A stretch of DNA of 64,000 bases, taken from contig CAJNOJ010000103.1 in the NCBI GenBank assembly GCA_905250025.1, positions 1 through 64,000 on the forward strand, written 5' to 3'. Under the pieces are notes generated by a model. That model had not been told where the DNA came from. It worked only from the letters and a program-made list of their open reading frames with translations, and ran no database searches. Made by a program: the position numbers and the translations under genes. This DNA is from Adineta ricciae (lineage: Eukaryota; Rotifera; Eurotatoria; Adinetida; Adinetidae). Positions 11,312-22,281 of this stretch are shown here, in pieces; within the stretch, counting starts at the first letter, position 1; the number at the start of each line of letters is the position of its first letter.

Positions 11312-14300
11312 ATGACTGAACAAATTCGCACGTTAGTCTTAACCGAAGGTGAAGATAAGAGCGAAGAACTTTATCGGCTAAAGAAAGGTTGGACGCTCCA
11401 ACTGAAAATTGCATATAATCTATCATGGAGAAAAGTTCGAATATTCACTAATGCTTGCCTGAACGAAGCTGATCCATTTGTACGTTCAAATTATCACGAA
11501 TTAAAATGGGTTTATCCATCATCTGGTAAATATGACGACTCAGATCGATATGTCTTTCTTTCATGCTGCAAAGCTGGTACATTTCATTACTATTTTACCC
11601 TTGATGGATCAACGTAGGTGAAAAGATAAGTTGATAGATCACAAAATTTTGATTTGATTTTCTTTATAGAAATATCCAAAATACGAACGGACAAGGTTAT
11701 TTTCAAGTTGAACCTGAACTAGTTATTCCCGATGGTAGCGGCGAAATATTAGATCAAGATTGCATTACATGTCAATCAATTCTGTCGAAATCCTTGGGTC
11801 CGGTATCTGACTGGCTCGCACGACTCGAAGTCGCATATCATTCCGGTTATAATATGATACATTTCACACCAATTCAATTACTTTATCATGTATCGAATTC
11901 ATCGTATGCTGTGACAGATCATCATAAATTGAATCCATTGTTTCAAGGTACGTATGAACAGATCAAAGAAGTCATTGACCACATGGCAAAGAAATGGAAG
12001 ATCTTATCTGTCACCGATCTTGTCTACAATCATGCAGCAAATGATTGCGCATTACTACGTGATCATCCAGAAGCTGCATATAATTTAATTAATTCGCCGC
12101 ATTTAAAACCAGCTGCATTGCTTGATTCGATCTTCATGCATTTTACTCGTGACGCGGGCGCAGGTAATCTTCAATCAAGAGGTATTCCAGCTGAAATTAA
12201 AGAACATCATTTACAATTGATTCGTCATTATTTCCTCGATGAACAATTTCCGAAATATCGCTTCTGGGAATTTTACATATGTGATACAAATACTATCACC
12301 GAAACCTTTCGTCAACGATTGATGAAATTAAATCAATGTCCTCAAGATCGTCAATGCCACGATGAACTTCTGCTGCAAATTCAACACGGAAAGTACGAGC
12401 GAATGAAGAGCACAGTTGACCTTGACCTAGCTGAAAAACAATTTTTCTATCAACGACAGCCCAATCGAACTAAAGATGATTATATCAACGATGCATGTGA
12501 TGCTCTGCGTGATCGACTTCATTTTCTCAATCATCTCAAATGCGAAAAATTAAACGAACATCTAAATCGAGCAGTTGACAATTGCCTAGCATCATGTCGT
12601 TATCATTTCTTTTCATTTGACGGACCAAATTTCAAAAAATTGTCTTTGCCATCATCACCATTCGTTGGAAACTACTTTCATTATCCAAACGACGAATTCA
12701 AACATCCCGACGAGATTGATCAATTAATTCATAATGATACCAATTATCAATCCTATGTCATGGCACATAATGGTTGGGTAATGAATGATGATCCACTTCG
12801 ATGTTTTGCGGATGAAGGACAAGATGTTTACTTACGTCGAGATCTTCTCCAATGGTCCGATATAATTAAACTTCGATTTGGTACGAAACGCGAAGATTGT
12901 CCGGCATTGTATGACTACATGAAAGAATATACACGATTAGTAGCAACGACATTTCACGGTTGTCGTCTCGATAATTGTCATTCGACACCATTGTGGTTGG
13001 CTCAAGAAATGATGGACTATGCAAGAGAAATTAATCCAAATTTTTATATCAACGCCGAACTATTCACGGGAAATATCAAAATGGACACTCAATTTATAAA
13101 TCAAATCGGAATCAATTCGTTGGTCAGAGAATCTTATCGAGCATTTGATCCATATGAATTAGGTCAAATAACATCATCGGTTAGCGAAGGTGATCCAATA
13201 GGTTCATTTATTCAACCAGATAGACGTTTATTGGAAAAAGTGAAGCCATATTCTTGGTTTTATGATCAAACACATGATAATCCATGTCAATTAGAGAGAC
13301 GATCTGTTGAAGATGTTCTTCCACGCTCGGCTATTGTTGCCATGGCAAACTGTTCGACAGGGTCAAATCGTGGCTACGATGAACTAGTTCCACATCATAT
13401 TGATGTCGTACATGAAACGAGACTCTATCCAAAATGGGGCATAAGTGATCAAGATACGAATGTCAAGACGGGCATGGTGACATTGAAAAAAGCTTTAAAT
13501 AAATTACACGCTCAATTAGCAAAAGAAGGTTATACTCAGGTCAGTATCAATCAGATCAATACTATTCAATTAATCGAAATTCTTTCGTTTAGCTATTAAT
13601 TGATCAGTTGTCTACGTCGGTACTGTTAATGACACGTCATAACCCATTGAATCATAAGTCAGTATTACTAGTCGCATATACATCTTTCTTTCAACCAACT
13701 GATCGATGGGATCGTATCAGTCCATTGTCACTTCAAGGCGTCATTGACGAAGTTATTGTTGAAGGTTCATTAAGTCATCCACAAGATAAAGAGCCAACCA
13801 GAGAATTCCAAAGAGCTAAAGAATATATCAATGGATTACGACAAACGAAGATGACGATTAATGAAAATCTGCCGATTGAAAAAAGTGAATTTCTTCGCTT
13901 GACATCACCAAATACTCGCGATTACAATGGTTTTCGAACAATTGAATTTACTGATAAATTTCGCCCTGGCTCGATTGTTGCTTTTCAAGTCTCACTTCTT
14001 CCACAAATTCATCAAGCAGTCATTGACATCGATCAAATAATTAGTCAATTCTCGAATCCAACAAGTCAATTTAGTCGAATTATTAAAGATTTAACGCTAG
14101 GCGATCTTGAACGTGTACTCTACCGTTCGTCTGTCGAAGAACAGTCCGATGGCAAAGGTATCGACGTGTACAATATACCTGATTACGGAAGACTTGTTTA
14201 TTGTGGTCTACATGGGCTCATGCCTGTCTTAGAAAAGGTTCGTAATGCAAACGAGCTTAGACATCCACTAGTTACTAATTTGAAACAAGGAAATTGGCTA

Positions 14301-16225
14301 ATGGAATATACAGCGAATCGATTGAAACTTTATCCGACTACAAAACAGGTTTGTTTCTTTTTGAAGAGAAAGCATTTTCTCAGTAATGCAGACGAAATTT
14401 TCTTTTCTAGCTGGGCGATTGGTTTGAAAATGCATTTAATCTCGTTGGAACATTGTCGCGACTGATGGTGCCGAGTTACTTTGATTTAATCATACGCAAT
14501 TCGTATGAAAAGTTAATTGAACATAGCATCTCATTGCAAAGTCAATTTATTCGCGCGTCGTCAACGTTCATCCATGACTTGTCTCAATCAAACATCCAAC
14601 TAACGAGTGTTGTAAGAAATGCACGTTTACCATTATTGTCACCGAATTTACGCGAACCCCGACCAAACGAAGAAGTTGATGAACATACATTGGAACGTGT
14701 TCAGCAATGTCCATCATTAGCTGCTGGATTTCCACATTTCGGCGCGGGTATATGGAGAAATTGGGGTCGAGATACATTTATATCCTTACGTGGTCTTCTT
14801 CTTCTAACCGGTCGATTTGAAGAAGCGCGCTATTTGATTCTATCCTACGGTGGATGCCTTCGCCATGGCCTGATCCCAAACCTGTTAGGCGATGGAAAGA
14901 TTGCGCGTTATAATGCACGCGATGCTGTCTGGTGGTGGTTATACTCGATATCAAGCTATGTACGTACCGTACCGGATGGACATGAGATTCTCTCGGACAA
15001 AGTTTCGCGTTTATATCCAACAAATGACAGTCCAATTCAACCAGCTGGTGCGCATGATCAAGCGTTATATGATGTTATTCAAGAGGTTCTACTTCGTCAC
15101 GTTCAGTCATTAACATACCGCGAACGTGGCGCAGGACATTCGTTGGATATGGATATGAAAGATGAAGGTTTTAATAACCGAATTAGTATTGATTTGAAGA
15201 CGGGATTTGTCGAAGGTGGAAATAAATGGAATTGTGGAACATGGATGGATAAAATGGGTTCGAGTGATCGAGCAGAAAATAAGGGGCATCCAGCAACACC
15301 ACGTGACGGTTCAGCTGTTGAATTGGTTGGTTTATGTCGAGCAACAGTTGCATGGCTTGTAGAGATGAACAAAGAAGGACATTATCCATACGATTCCGTC
15401 GAAACATCAACAGGTATGAAGAAGAGAACAACGCATAGAATGGATTGATTTATTTCGCGGATATTTCAGGTTCGGGTGGAAAGATGAAATTACTTTTTAC
15501 CGATTGGACAAGTAAAATTGATGAAAATTTCGAAAAAGAATTTTGGATCGATCAAACCAATTCATCACAATACGCCAATCGACGAGATATTTATAAAGAC
15601 ACAGTTAATTCATCATTTGGTTGGTCAGACTTTCAACTACGTCCAAACTTTCTTGTAGCTGCTGTTGTGGTACGTTTCACTTATTTTTATCGATTCGTTC
15701 TAAGCTCTCCCGCGTTTATTTCAGGCACCTGAAATGTTCGACAAAACACATATTTGGTTGGCATTAAAACAAGTCGAAACAATACTCTTAGGACCATATG
15801 GCGTCAAAACACTCGATCCCAGGTTTGTTTCTCTTGAATGTTGCTCATTATTCTTCTTGCCTGTTCTTCCTAGTGATTTCAATTATGTCGGTGATTACGT
15901 TAATGATGATGATTCCTATGATTTCAAACGAGCTCGTGGATTCAATTATCATAACGGTCCAGAATGGCTATGGTTAACCGGTTATTACATTCGTGCTAAA
16001 ATCTATTGGTCAAAACAACAAGATGATCCTGTAGTTGTTAAACAGACTATCAAACATCTCAGAAAACTATTAGTATCTCACATGGAGCTGTTATCTTCCA
16101 ATGATTGGAAAGGTTTACCTGAATTGACAAATGCTGAAGGACGACCATGTCCTTATTCATGTAATGTTCAAGCATGGTCAGCGGCGACACTTATCGAAGC
16201 TTTTTATGATTTAACACGATCGTAG
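11312..16225 (+). CDS. AGL: Glycogen debranching enzyme (4-alpha-glucanotransferase / amylo-alpha-1,6-glucosidase)
   Basis: Seven exons (11312-11613, 11670-13539, 13593-14348, 14411-15413, 15470-15669, 15725-15822, 15874-16225) in perfect phase give 1526 aa, close to human AGL (1532). The cytosolic enzyme removes branch points of glycogen in two steps on one chain. The N-terminal GH13-like half has the transferase motifs HFTPIQLL, SVTDLVYNHAAND, GCRLDNCHSTP with the nucleophile Asp, and the acid/base Glu in INAELFTGN. The C-terminal GH133 half has GIWRNWGRDTFISLRGL, RYNARDAVWWWLY, GTWMDKMGSS and the terminal PCPYSCNVQAWSAA. All introns are 50-62 bp. Nothing is missing, so the enzyme should be functional. 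It is the largest conserved metabolic gene of the window and sits alone on its strand. Confidence 0.97.
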
Positions 16226-16542
16226 ATGTTTAAAGTATACATTTTAGATACACCGTATTTAATCTCAAAACCTGTCACCACCTTCAATTTTTTAGTCATA
16301 TAGTAACTTTCACTTTTTTTTCTCGAATCAATAAACGAAGATTAGCGTAGTGAACGACGAATTTCCTTGTAAGCTTGAATTGTTTAACAATTTGATTCTA
16401 ACAACGTTCAGTTTTATGGAAAAACATTAAATCACTTTTATTTTTATTTTTATTCTATTTTATCTTATTTTATTAGACAAGCAATGAATAAAACGGTTTT
16501 AGTTTATTTGCGTTTCCGTCGTCATATGATCGATTAGCAGGT
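16226..16542. other. Convergent 3' intergenic region
   Basis: Spacer between the 3' ends of the debranching enzyme (plus) and the GH43-like gene (minus). T-rich (ATTTTT/ATTTTA tandem units near 16436-16475), with AATAAA on both strands. No gene. Confidence 0.5.
16330..16335 (+). terminator. Polyadenylation signal of the debranching enzyme gene
   Basis: AATAAA, 105 bp after the stop codon at 16225; the position suits 3'-end processing. Confidence 0.45.
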
Positions 16543-17541
16543 TTAATAATCGTTTAAGTCCCATTTGTCTTGCCATTCTAACGTAACATTCGTATCGGAA
16601 TTGAATGTAAATGGTAACCATATATAGGTAGCATTCAATAATTCCGGAGCATTCCAACGATCTCCCATATAAATATAAACAAACGTTCCGGGAAATTTTC
16701 GCGAAGGGTATGGTAAAACAAATGTAGACTGAGAATTGAATGTTGTTGGCGAATTAGTGGGATTTCCTAACGATGACCATTCCGCATGCTGTAAATTATC
16801 TTGGTTGGTGACGAAAAGTTCAGCTGGATTAGGACTCCATCCAGTCAAATGACTCGTCATCATATAATAACGATTGTTTCGATAGAATATCGCATGACCT
16901 TCTCTCGGCTCTCCAATTCGACTTGTAATACCAGTTGTGTTCAAATAATCATCAGTTAGTTTACTTATTCCAACGTACTCGTTATTACAAGATCGAACAA
17001 AATAAACACCTTGTACTACTCCATTGCGTTTATCCTCATAAAGATTCATATCAAGTGATGGAACACCATCTGGCTGGAATGCATCGATAAACGTGAATTT
17101 TCCATTCGGTGTGGGTGAAGTAGCAATACCTGCATATCGATATTGATAGTCATAACTATCAAGATGAAACCACATGACATAGAGTTTCGTCAATGGATTC
17201 CATACTACTTTAGGTCTTTCGATCACGTATGGACCTGACTGATTTTGAATGACTACTTGTTTTTGTCCGAGGACTTCACCGATATTGATCCAATTGATAA
17301 GATCTTTCGAATGATAACAATTAACACCATGATCAGCTAACGTCGATGTCTTAAGAGATTCTCCGTACCACCAGTAAGAATTATCATTCGGATCAATTAA
17401 AATACCAGCCGCATGACTTTGTATTGATTTTCCATCGGTGTCGTTCCAAACTATACCTGAATAAATGTATGCCGGATCAAAGAATGAACAGTAGCATTCG
17501 ACGATCAGAAATAGATACAGAACTATGTGCATGACACTCAT
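16543..17541 (-). CDS. Secreted GH43-like five-bladed beta-propeller protein
   Basis: A single exon of 332 aa. MSVMHIVLYLFLIVECYCS is a signal peptide, so the product is secreted. The body has the repeating blade pattern of GH43/GH62-clan proteins: SHAAGILIDPNDNSYWWYGE (blade 1), VNCYHSKDLINWINIGEVL (the shaDL.nW motif), ERPKVVWNPLTKLYVMWFH (RPKV block), EGHAIFYRNNRYYMMTSHL (EgP/EgH block) and PGTFVYIYMGDRW. It most resembles the galactan 1,3-beta-galactosidase-like branch of GH43, which would trim plant or algal arabinogalactan side chains. Catalytic residues cannot be fixed without alignment. It has no introns while its host-gene neighbours have several, and the family is mainly bacterial, fungal and plant, so horizontal origin is plausible. 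Confidence 0.75.
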   Translation of the reverse strand: MSVMHIVLYLFLIVECYCSFFDPAYIYSGIVWNDTDGKSIQSHAAGILIDPNDNSYWWYGESLKTSTLADHGVNCYHSKDLINWINIGEVLGQKQVVIQNQSGPYVIERPKVVWNPLTKLYVMWFHLDSYDYQYRYAGIATSPTPNGKFTFIDAFQPDGVPSLDMNLYEDKRNGVVQGVYFVRSCNNEYVGISKLTDDYLNTTGITSRIGEPREGHAIFYRNNRYYMMTSHLTGWSPNPAELFVTNQDNLQHAEWSSLGNPTNSPTTFNSQSTFVLPYPSRKFPGTFVYIYMGDRWNAPELLNATYIWLPFTFNSDTNVTLEWQDKWDLNDY

Positions 17542-18147
17542 TTTGCCTTTACCCTAGTAATATAACCGCGTCGAGTGACTCTACGGTATTATAAGCCACC
17601 GAAACTGGTGAGAAAAAAGTGCATGTGTTCGAAGAGGTTACGTTACAAAAGAACTGACGTTACCTTAACCCGAGACACTATTTGAAAATGCTCACCAAAG
17701 ATATTCAAGAGTAGTTAAACGAATTTTTCCATTTTCCTATTGAAAACTTCACAACTTATACAAGACCATTTATTTTCTGGTTGGTACGCCGTTTCGTGAA
17801 AACCACCGAGCTTTTCATTCTGAATCTAACGCGGTATTTTAATGGTGAAGTAGCACAGAAAACAGAACTTCGTTGTTCGTGGTAATTCATAAAGAAGAAA
17901 ATTTCGCGAAATCTTTGATAAGAAGGCAAAATACCTCCGTCACTATTTTCGAGTGTCTCTCGGTACTTTCATTTTATCTTTTGAAAAACAGAAACTTGCA
18001 GTGACGAGCTAAACGTCACTTGGAACACACATTAATTTATTTGATAAAGCAAATGTGTCTATTGTACAAAAGCCCATCACCATGTTAACAACGAAATATA
18101 ACTGACAAATGGCAAAAAAGAAAGAAAAAGACAAGAAAAACGAATCC
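17542..18147. other. Intergenic
   Basis: No gene recognised. It contains the promoter of the GH43-like gene and the 3' flank of the first ART-TPR gene, whose stop lies at the right edge. Confidence 0.4.
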
Positions 18148-21100
18148 TTATAAAACAGGAAAAACAGCATCTCGAATTTTATATTTAGTTGTGACTACCG
18201 ATGAGTGATTGCTTGCATACAATCTTTGATAAATAACTAACGCACTTTGATAATTGACCAAAGCTTGATTATAATCTGATAATTTAAAATAGATATCACC
18301 CACGATAGAATAAATAATCGCTGTTGAAAGATCTCCTGCTGGTTGTTTTTCTAATTGTAATTTGATCAACGAATGAAAATATCGTAATGCCTCTTTCGGT
18401 TCTCGTTTTTGTAGGCAAATGTTTGCGACGATGATATAAATTGAATCTTTTGTAAAGACATTTGTCGACGTCTTTTTGTCTAACATTTTTTTAAAATATG
18501 TCAATGTTTGATCTAAGTGGTATTTTTCATAGAGAACATCGATTGGATTCGTTGCTTTGCTTTGATCGGTATAGAGAACGAAGTAGTTCGCTATTTGATT
18601 TTGATAATGTTTCTTAAGGAAGATTTTACCAATCATTCCATAAGTATTGATAACCGACGTATCTTCTAACGGTCTTCGTTGTGTAATGCAATCGATCAGA
18701 CGATAGAAATGCGAGAGCGATTCGTTATAATCACTTAGTTTATAAGTGATATTTCCTAAGAATTTGTAGATTTTGGTCAATGATGGATCGTTGAAATATT
18801 TCTTCTTTAGTTCGGTGTTTAACAACAAAGTGAAATAATTCAATGCTTTGTCATATTTTTGCTTTTCTAAAGATATATTTCCGAGAATGAAGTACGTTCG
18901 ATTGATGGAGACCTCATTTGGAGTGTTTTCTTTCAATAATTGTTCGAGATATCGTTCGAAATAGAATAACGATTCATCTAAATGTTGTCGTTCAAAATGC
19001 ACATTGTCAATATCTTTGTAGATTTCCATCGTGGACTTGTTTTTTCCTGGACGAATGCGAGATTTGTCATACAATAGTAATGTTTCATCGAAATGCCGTT
19101 TTCGTAAATAGACTTTTCCGATTTTCTTGTAAATATCGAAGAGAACTGATTGATTGAACGGTTGTCGTCGCAAATGACAATTAAGTAAACGATTGTAATA
19201 GAGTAACGCTTGACTTAACGAACGTTTCTTGTAGTAAAGTTTGGCAATGACTTTATAAATTGGTATCAATGAAATATCTTCAGGCAATTTCTTCACTAAT
19301 TCATTTTCTAATGATTTATGATAATATTGTAAGGCATGATCGAAATCTTTCTTCTCAAAATAGATGTCTGCAATCAATTTGAATGTATCACTTAGGATAG
19401 GATTTCCGAATGTAAATCGATCGATTTCGTTGAGAAGAACTTGATGAATATGACTAATTGAACGATCGTAATCTTTCTTCTTAAGATAGATATCACCAAT
19501 CAGACGATATGATTCAGCTATTTTCGGATGATTCCATGCGAAAATCTTCAATTGATTCTCTACTGTTTTATGAAAATAATATAAAGCTTTATCTAGTTCA
19601 CCTTTTTTCACATAGAGATCACCAAAATGTTGAAACGTTTTCGTAAAATCGGAATGATGATTTGGAAGAGAATCAACTTGAATGTGATAAGCCTTATCGA
19701 CCAATTCTAAAGCTTTATCATGATTTCCCAAGTCGGAATACATCAGACCGATCGCTGTATAAGTGTAACTCAAGTCGGGATGATTAGAACCGAAGATTTT
19801 CAATTGAGATTCTAATGCTTTGTCATACATATCCAATGCTTTACCTTGCTGACTAATTTTTGCATAGGCTTTCGCCATTGAAATGTAGGTGTCTGCGATA
19901 GATCCATAGGCACTTGATGGTTGATTATCCAGAGCTTTTTGTAGGCATTCCAAAGCGAGATAATAATCTTCTAATTCGAAATAAACATGTGCTAAGCCGG
20001 AATATGTTGTTGGGCAATCATTAATGATTGTTTTCAATGCTTTGTTGTAGAAATGTATTGATAAAATATATTCTTTTTGTTTGGCATAAACTCTGCCTAA
20101 ATCATTCAGTGCTTGACAAATCAATGGATGTTCATTTTGTTCCGAATATTCAACTAAACAATCTAGAGTTTTGTTCAGATTATTTATCGCTGATTTATAT
20201 TCTGCTTTCACATAATTGATTTGAAATAAACCATAATGGCAATGTGCCAATTCCGTTGGATCGTTAAAGGATTTATTTTCGAGTAATTTCTCGAAATGCT
20301 CTTGCGCTTGTTGATATTTTTGCATTTGAATGAGATAAGTTCCGAAAGATATTAATTTACTTCTGCCGCTAAGTTCTTTGTTTAATGTTGATAAGAAATC
20401 TTTCATATCGGAATCATTGTCACCACATAAAGTTAATTTTCCACGCCAAATTTTCAATTGTTCATCAAACCAAATGTCATCAAGACGAAAAACGCATCCG
20501 AACATGAACAAAACTTCTTCGTCGTCGGAAAATCCGCGTAGATGTTTGATGTCCGCCAATGGTCGACTGGGACTCTGAATATTTGCATAGATTTCAAATA
20601 AAATTGCGGTTAGTTGTTCGGTTGGTGGAGATTGAGTGACTGTGAAGTGCAAGGCTTTCTCTCGATTGGCACTTGTAGATAAAAATGAATTCATCGAAAT
20701 CAATTGACCTTGGTTGGCTTTCAAACGATTGATTTCATCTTTGTGAATCAATTGACCACGATAAACTTGAATGATCGATGTTTTCTTCGTTTTTACAAAT
20801 GATTTGTACTCTTCTTTTAATTGTTTATCAATATCGCGAATTAATGCCGCGAATGCTACGACATCGTCAAGATTTTGTAATCGTAAAGCTTTATTTAAGA
20901 ATTTATAAATCGAAGCATCTCTTGTGTACCAATAAATCGCTTTGTCCGACGTGTATTCTTTATCGAATTCTTTGAGAATTCTTTGATCGAATTGATTATC
21001 CGGTTTGAAATATTGATATAATGCAGGTTTGGCTTTGGAAAACGGTGTTTTGTCGTCTAGTAGATAATCGATGAGAAGTTGGTAAAGTATAAATTGACCA

Positions 21101-21195
21101 TTCAATGATTTATGCAAGCTCTGATGATCTTTCGACGAATACACGATAGTGCAGATTGTATCGTAGAAATCATCGTTGCTTTTAGTATCCGACAT
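18148..21195 (-). CDS. ART-TPR protein 1: ADP-ribosyltransferase-like domain plus tetratricopeptide repeats
   Basis: A single exon of 1015 aa. Residues 80-255 form an arginine-specific ADP-ribosyltransferase (R-S-E class) domain: IIQVYRGQLI with the first-strand Arg (R146), SMNSFLSTS with the STS motif (173-175), and GFSDDEEVLFMFG with the catalytic Glu (E227). The residue two before that Glu is Asp (D225), so the ART turn reads DxE where arginine-modifying enzymes have ExE. From about residue 280 to the end are some 16-18 TPR units of about 40 aa (for example YGLFQINYVKAEYKSAINNL), similar to the kinesin-light-chain TPR type, giving a large protein-binding solenoid. No signal peptide or membrane segment, so probably cytosolic. 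Likely role: NAD-dependent modification of partners held by the TPRs. It is the first of three tandem paralogues in the same direction. Confidence 0.85.
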   Translation of the reverse strand: MSDTKSNDDFYDTICTIVYSSKDHQSLHKSLNGQFILYQLLIDYLLDDKTPFSKAKPALYQYFKPDNQFDQRILKEFDKEYTSDKAIYWYTRDASIYKFLNKALRLQNLDDVVAFAALIRDIDKQLKEEYKSFVKTKKTSIIQVYRGQLIHKDEINRLKANQGQLISMNSFLSTSANREKALHFTVTQSPPTEQLTAILFEIYANIQSPSRPLADIKHLRGFSDDEEVLFMFGCVFRLDDIWFDEQLKIWRGKLTLCGDNDSDMKDFLSTLNKELSGRSKLISFGTYLIQMQKYQQAQEHFEKLLENKSFNDPTELAHCHYGLFQINYVKAEYKSAINNLNKTLDCLVEYSEQNEHPLICQALNDLGRVYAKQKEYILSIHFYNKALKTIINDCPTTYSGLAHVYFELEDYYLALECLQKALDNQPSSAYGSIADTYISMAKAYAKISQQGKALDMYDKALESQLKIFGSNHPDLSYTYTAIGLMYSDLGNHDKALELVDKAYHIQVDSLPNHHSDFTKTFQHFGDLYVKKGELDKALYYFHKTVENQLKIFAWNHPKIAESYRLIGDIYLKKKDYDRSISHIHQVLLNEIDRFTFGNPILSDTFKLIADIYFEKKDFDHALQYYHKSLENELVKKLPEDISLIPIYKVIAKLYYKKRSLSQALLYYNRLLNCHLRRQPFNQSVLFDIYKKIGKVYLRKRHFDETLLLYDKSRIRPGKNKSTMEIYKDIDNVHFERQHLDESLFYFERYLEQLLKENTPNEVSINRTYFILGNISLEKQKYDKALNYFTLLLNTELKKKYFNDPSLTKIYKFLGNITYKLSDYNESLSHFYRLIDCITQRRPLEDTSVINTYGMIGKIFLKKHYQNQIANYFVLYTDQSKATNPIDVLYEKYHLDQTLTYFKKMLDKKTSTNVFTKDSIYIIVANICLQKREPKEALRYFHSLIKLQLEKQPAGDLSTAIIYSIVGDIYFKLSDYNQALVNYQSALVIYQRLYASNHSSVVTTKYKIRDAVFPVL

Positions 21196-22281
21196 GTTAC
21201 AACGTTTTTTGTTTTATCTAAAAAAACAAACACAGTTTACAAGTTCTCCTTCGATGTTGTGCAATGAAACTTGTTTGAGTATATAATTAATCTGACGTAC
21301 GAAGAAATACCGAAGAACAATACGTTTTCATAATGATGTATGTCACCTACATTAAGAAAGATATCGCCCGGAGGGATCAATGATGCTCATCTTCTATTGA
21401 CATGCAATGTGATTACTTACTCTTGCTCTGCACAGGAAAAGTTATTGAAAACAATAAGAAAATCTATTCCTAGGAGTTAAAATGACGACACCTAACCAAT
21501 GTCACCATGTTACTCTTGATGTTCTCATATTGAACAATATTTTTCGATCGATATTATTAATGAATCATTTACTCGTGCATGAGTAACATCATACAACACA
21601 GAACGACAAAACTATTCATTAGGTCAATCATTGTCGTCATCGTCTTTTTCATCATTCGTCTGCATATCGAGTCATTTCGAAAAAAAAATTCCCTAAGCGA
21701 AATCTCTCGTTTTAGTTTCGTGCAAATTCCTCTGTAAAACACGCTTTATTATGTATGAAGATTCTCACTACAAAAATGTGTTAGTTAGCTGAATAATAAA
21801 AACACTTTGTTTTCTCTCTCGGGCGATTAGACTAGGTGTTAATGATCTCGAGGGAGGATTATCTCAGTGAGATAAGATCGGTGTTTGATTGTTTAATACA
21901 TGAAGAGAAAAACGACGTGCATTGAATTCGTATGTTGGTGTCTATTGAGACACGTGTGTGTATGATTAGATTTATTTGTAAATGAACTCGACAAATAGTT
22001 CAGTTGGCAATAATTTATTGTTTTAAATTGAACTTTTAATTGAATTCATGTCCATAACGAATTTATTGTCTGTCTCTTCTTTTTTTTACTCTCCTTCTGT
22101 CTGCACTAATCACGCGTTTTCTATGACAATGAACAAACGTACATTGTGTGACCCTCTAGACGAAATTGTTACACTTCAAATATTGTTCGTGTTTAGTTTT
22201 TTGTTGCTTTGAGAAAAAAAACGACCTATTTTATTATTAAACTAAAAACTGACTAAGCGACTACACGAAAGAATTGCGATT
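21196..22281. other. Intergenic between ART-TPR genes 1 and 2
   Basis: About 1.1 kb of AT-rich DNA. It holds the presumed promoter of gene 1 and the 3' end of gene 2. I see no gene, element or repeat. Confidence 0.4.
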
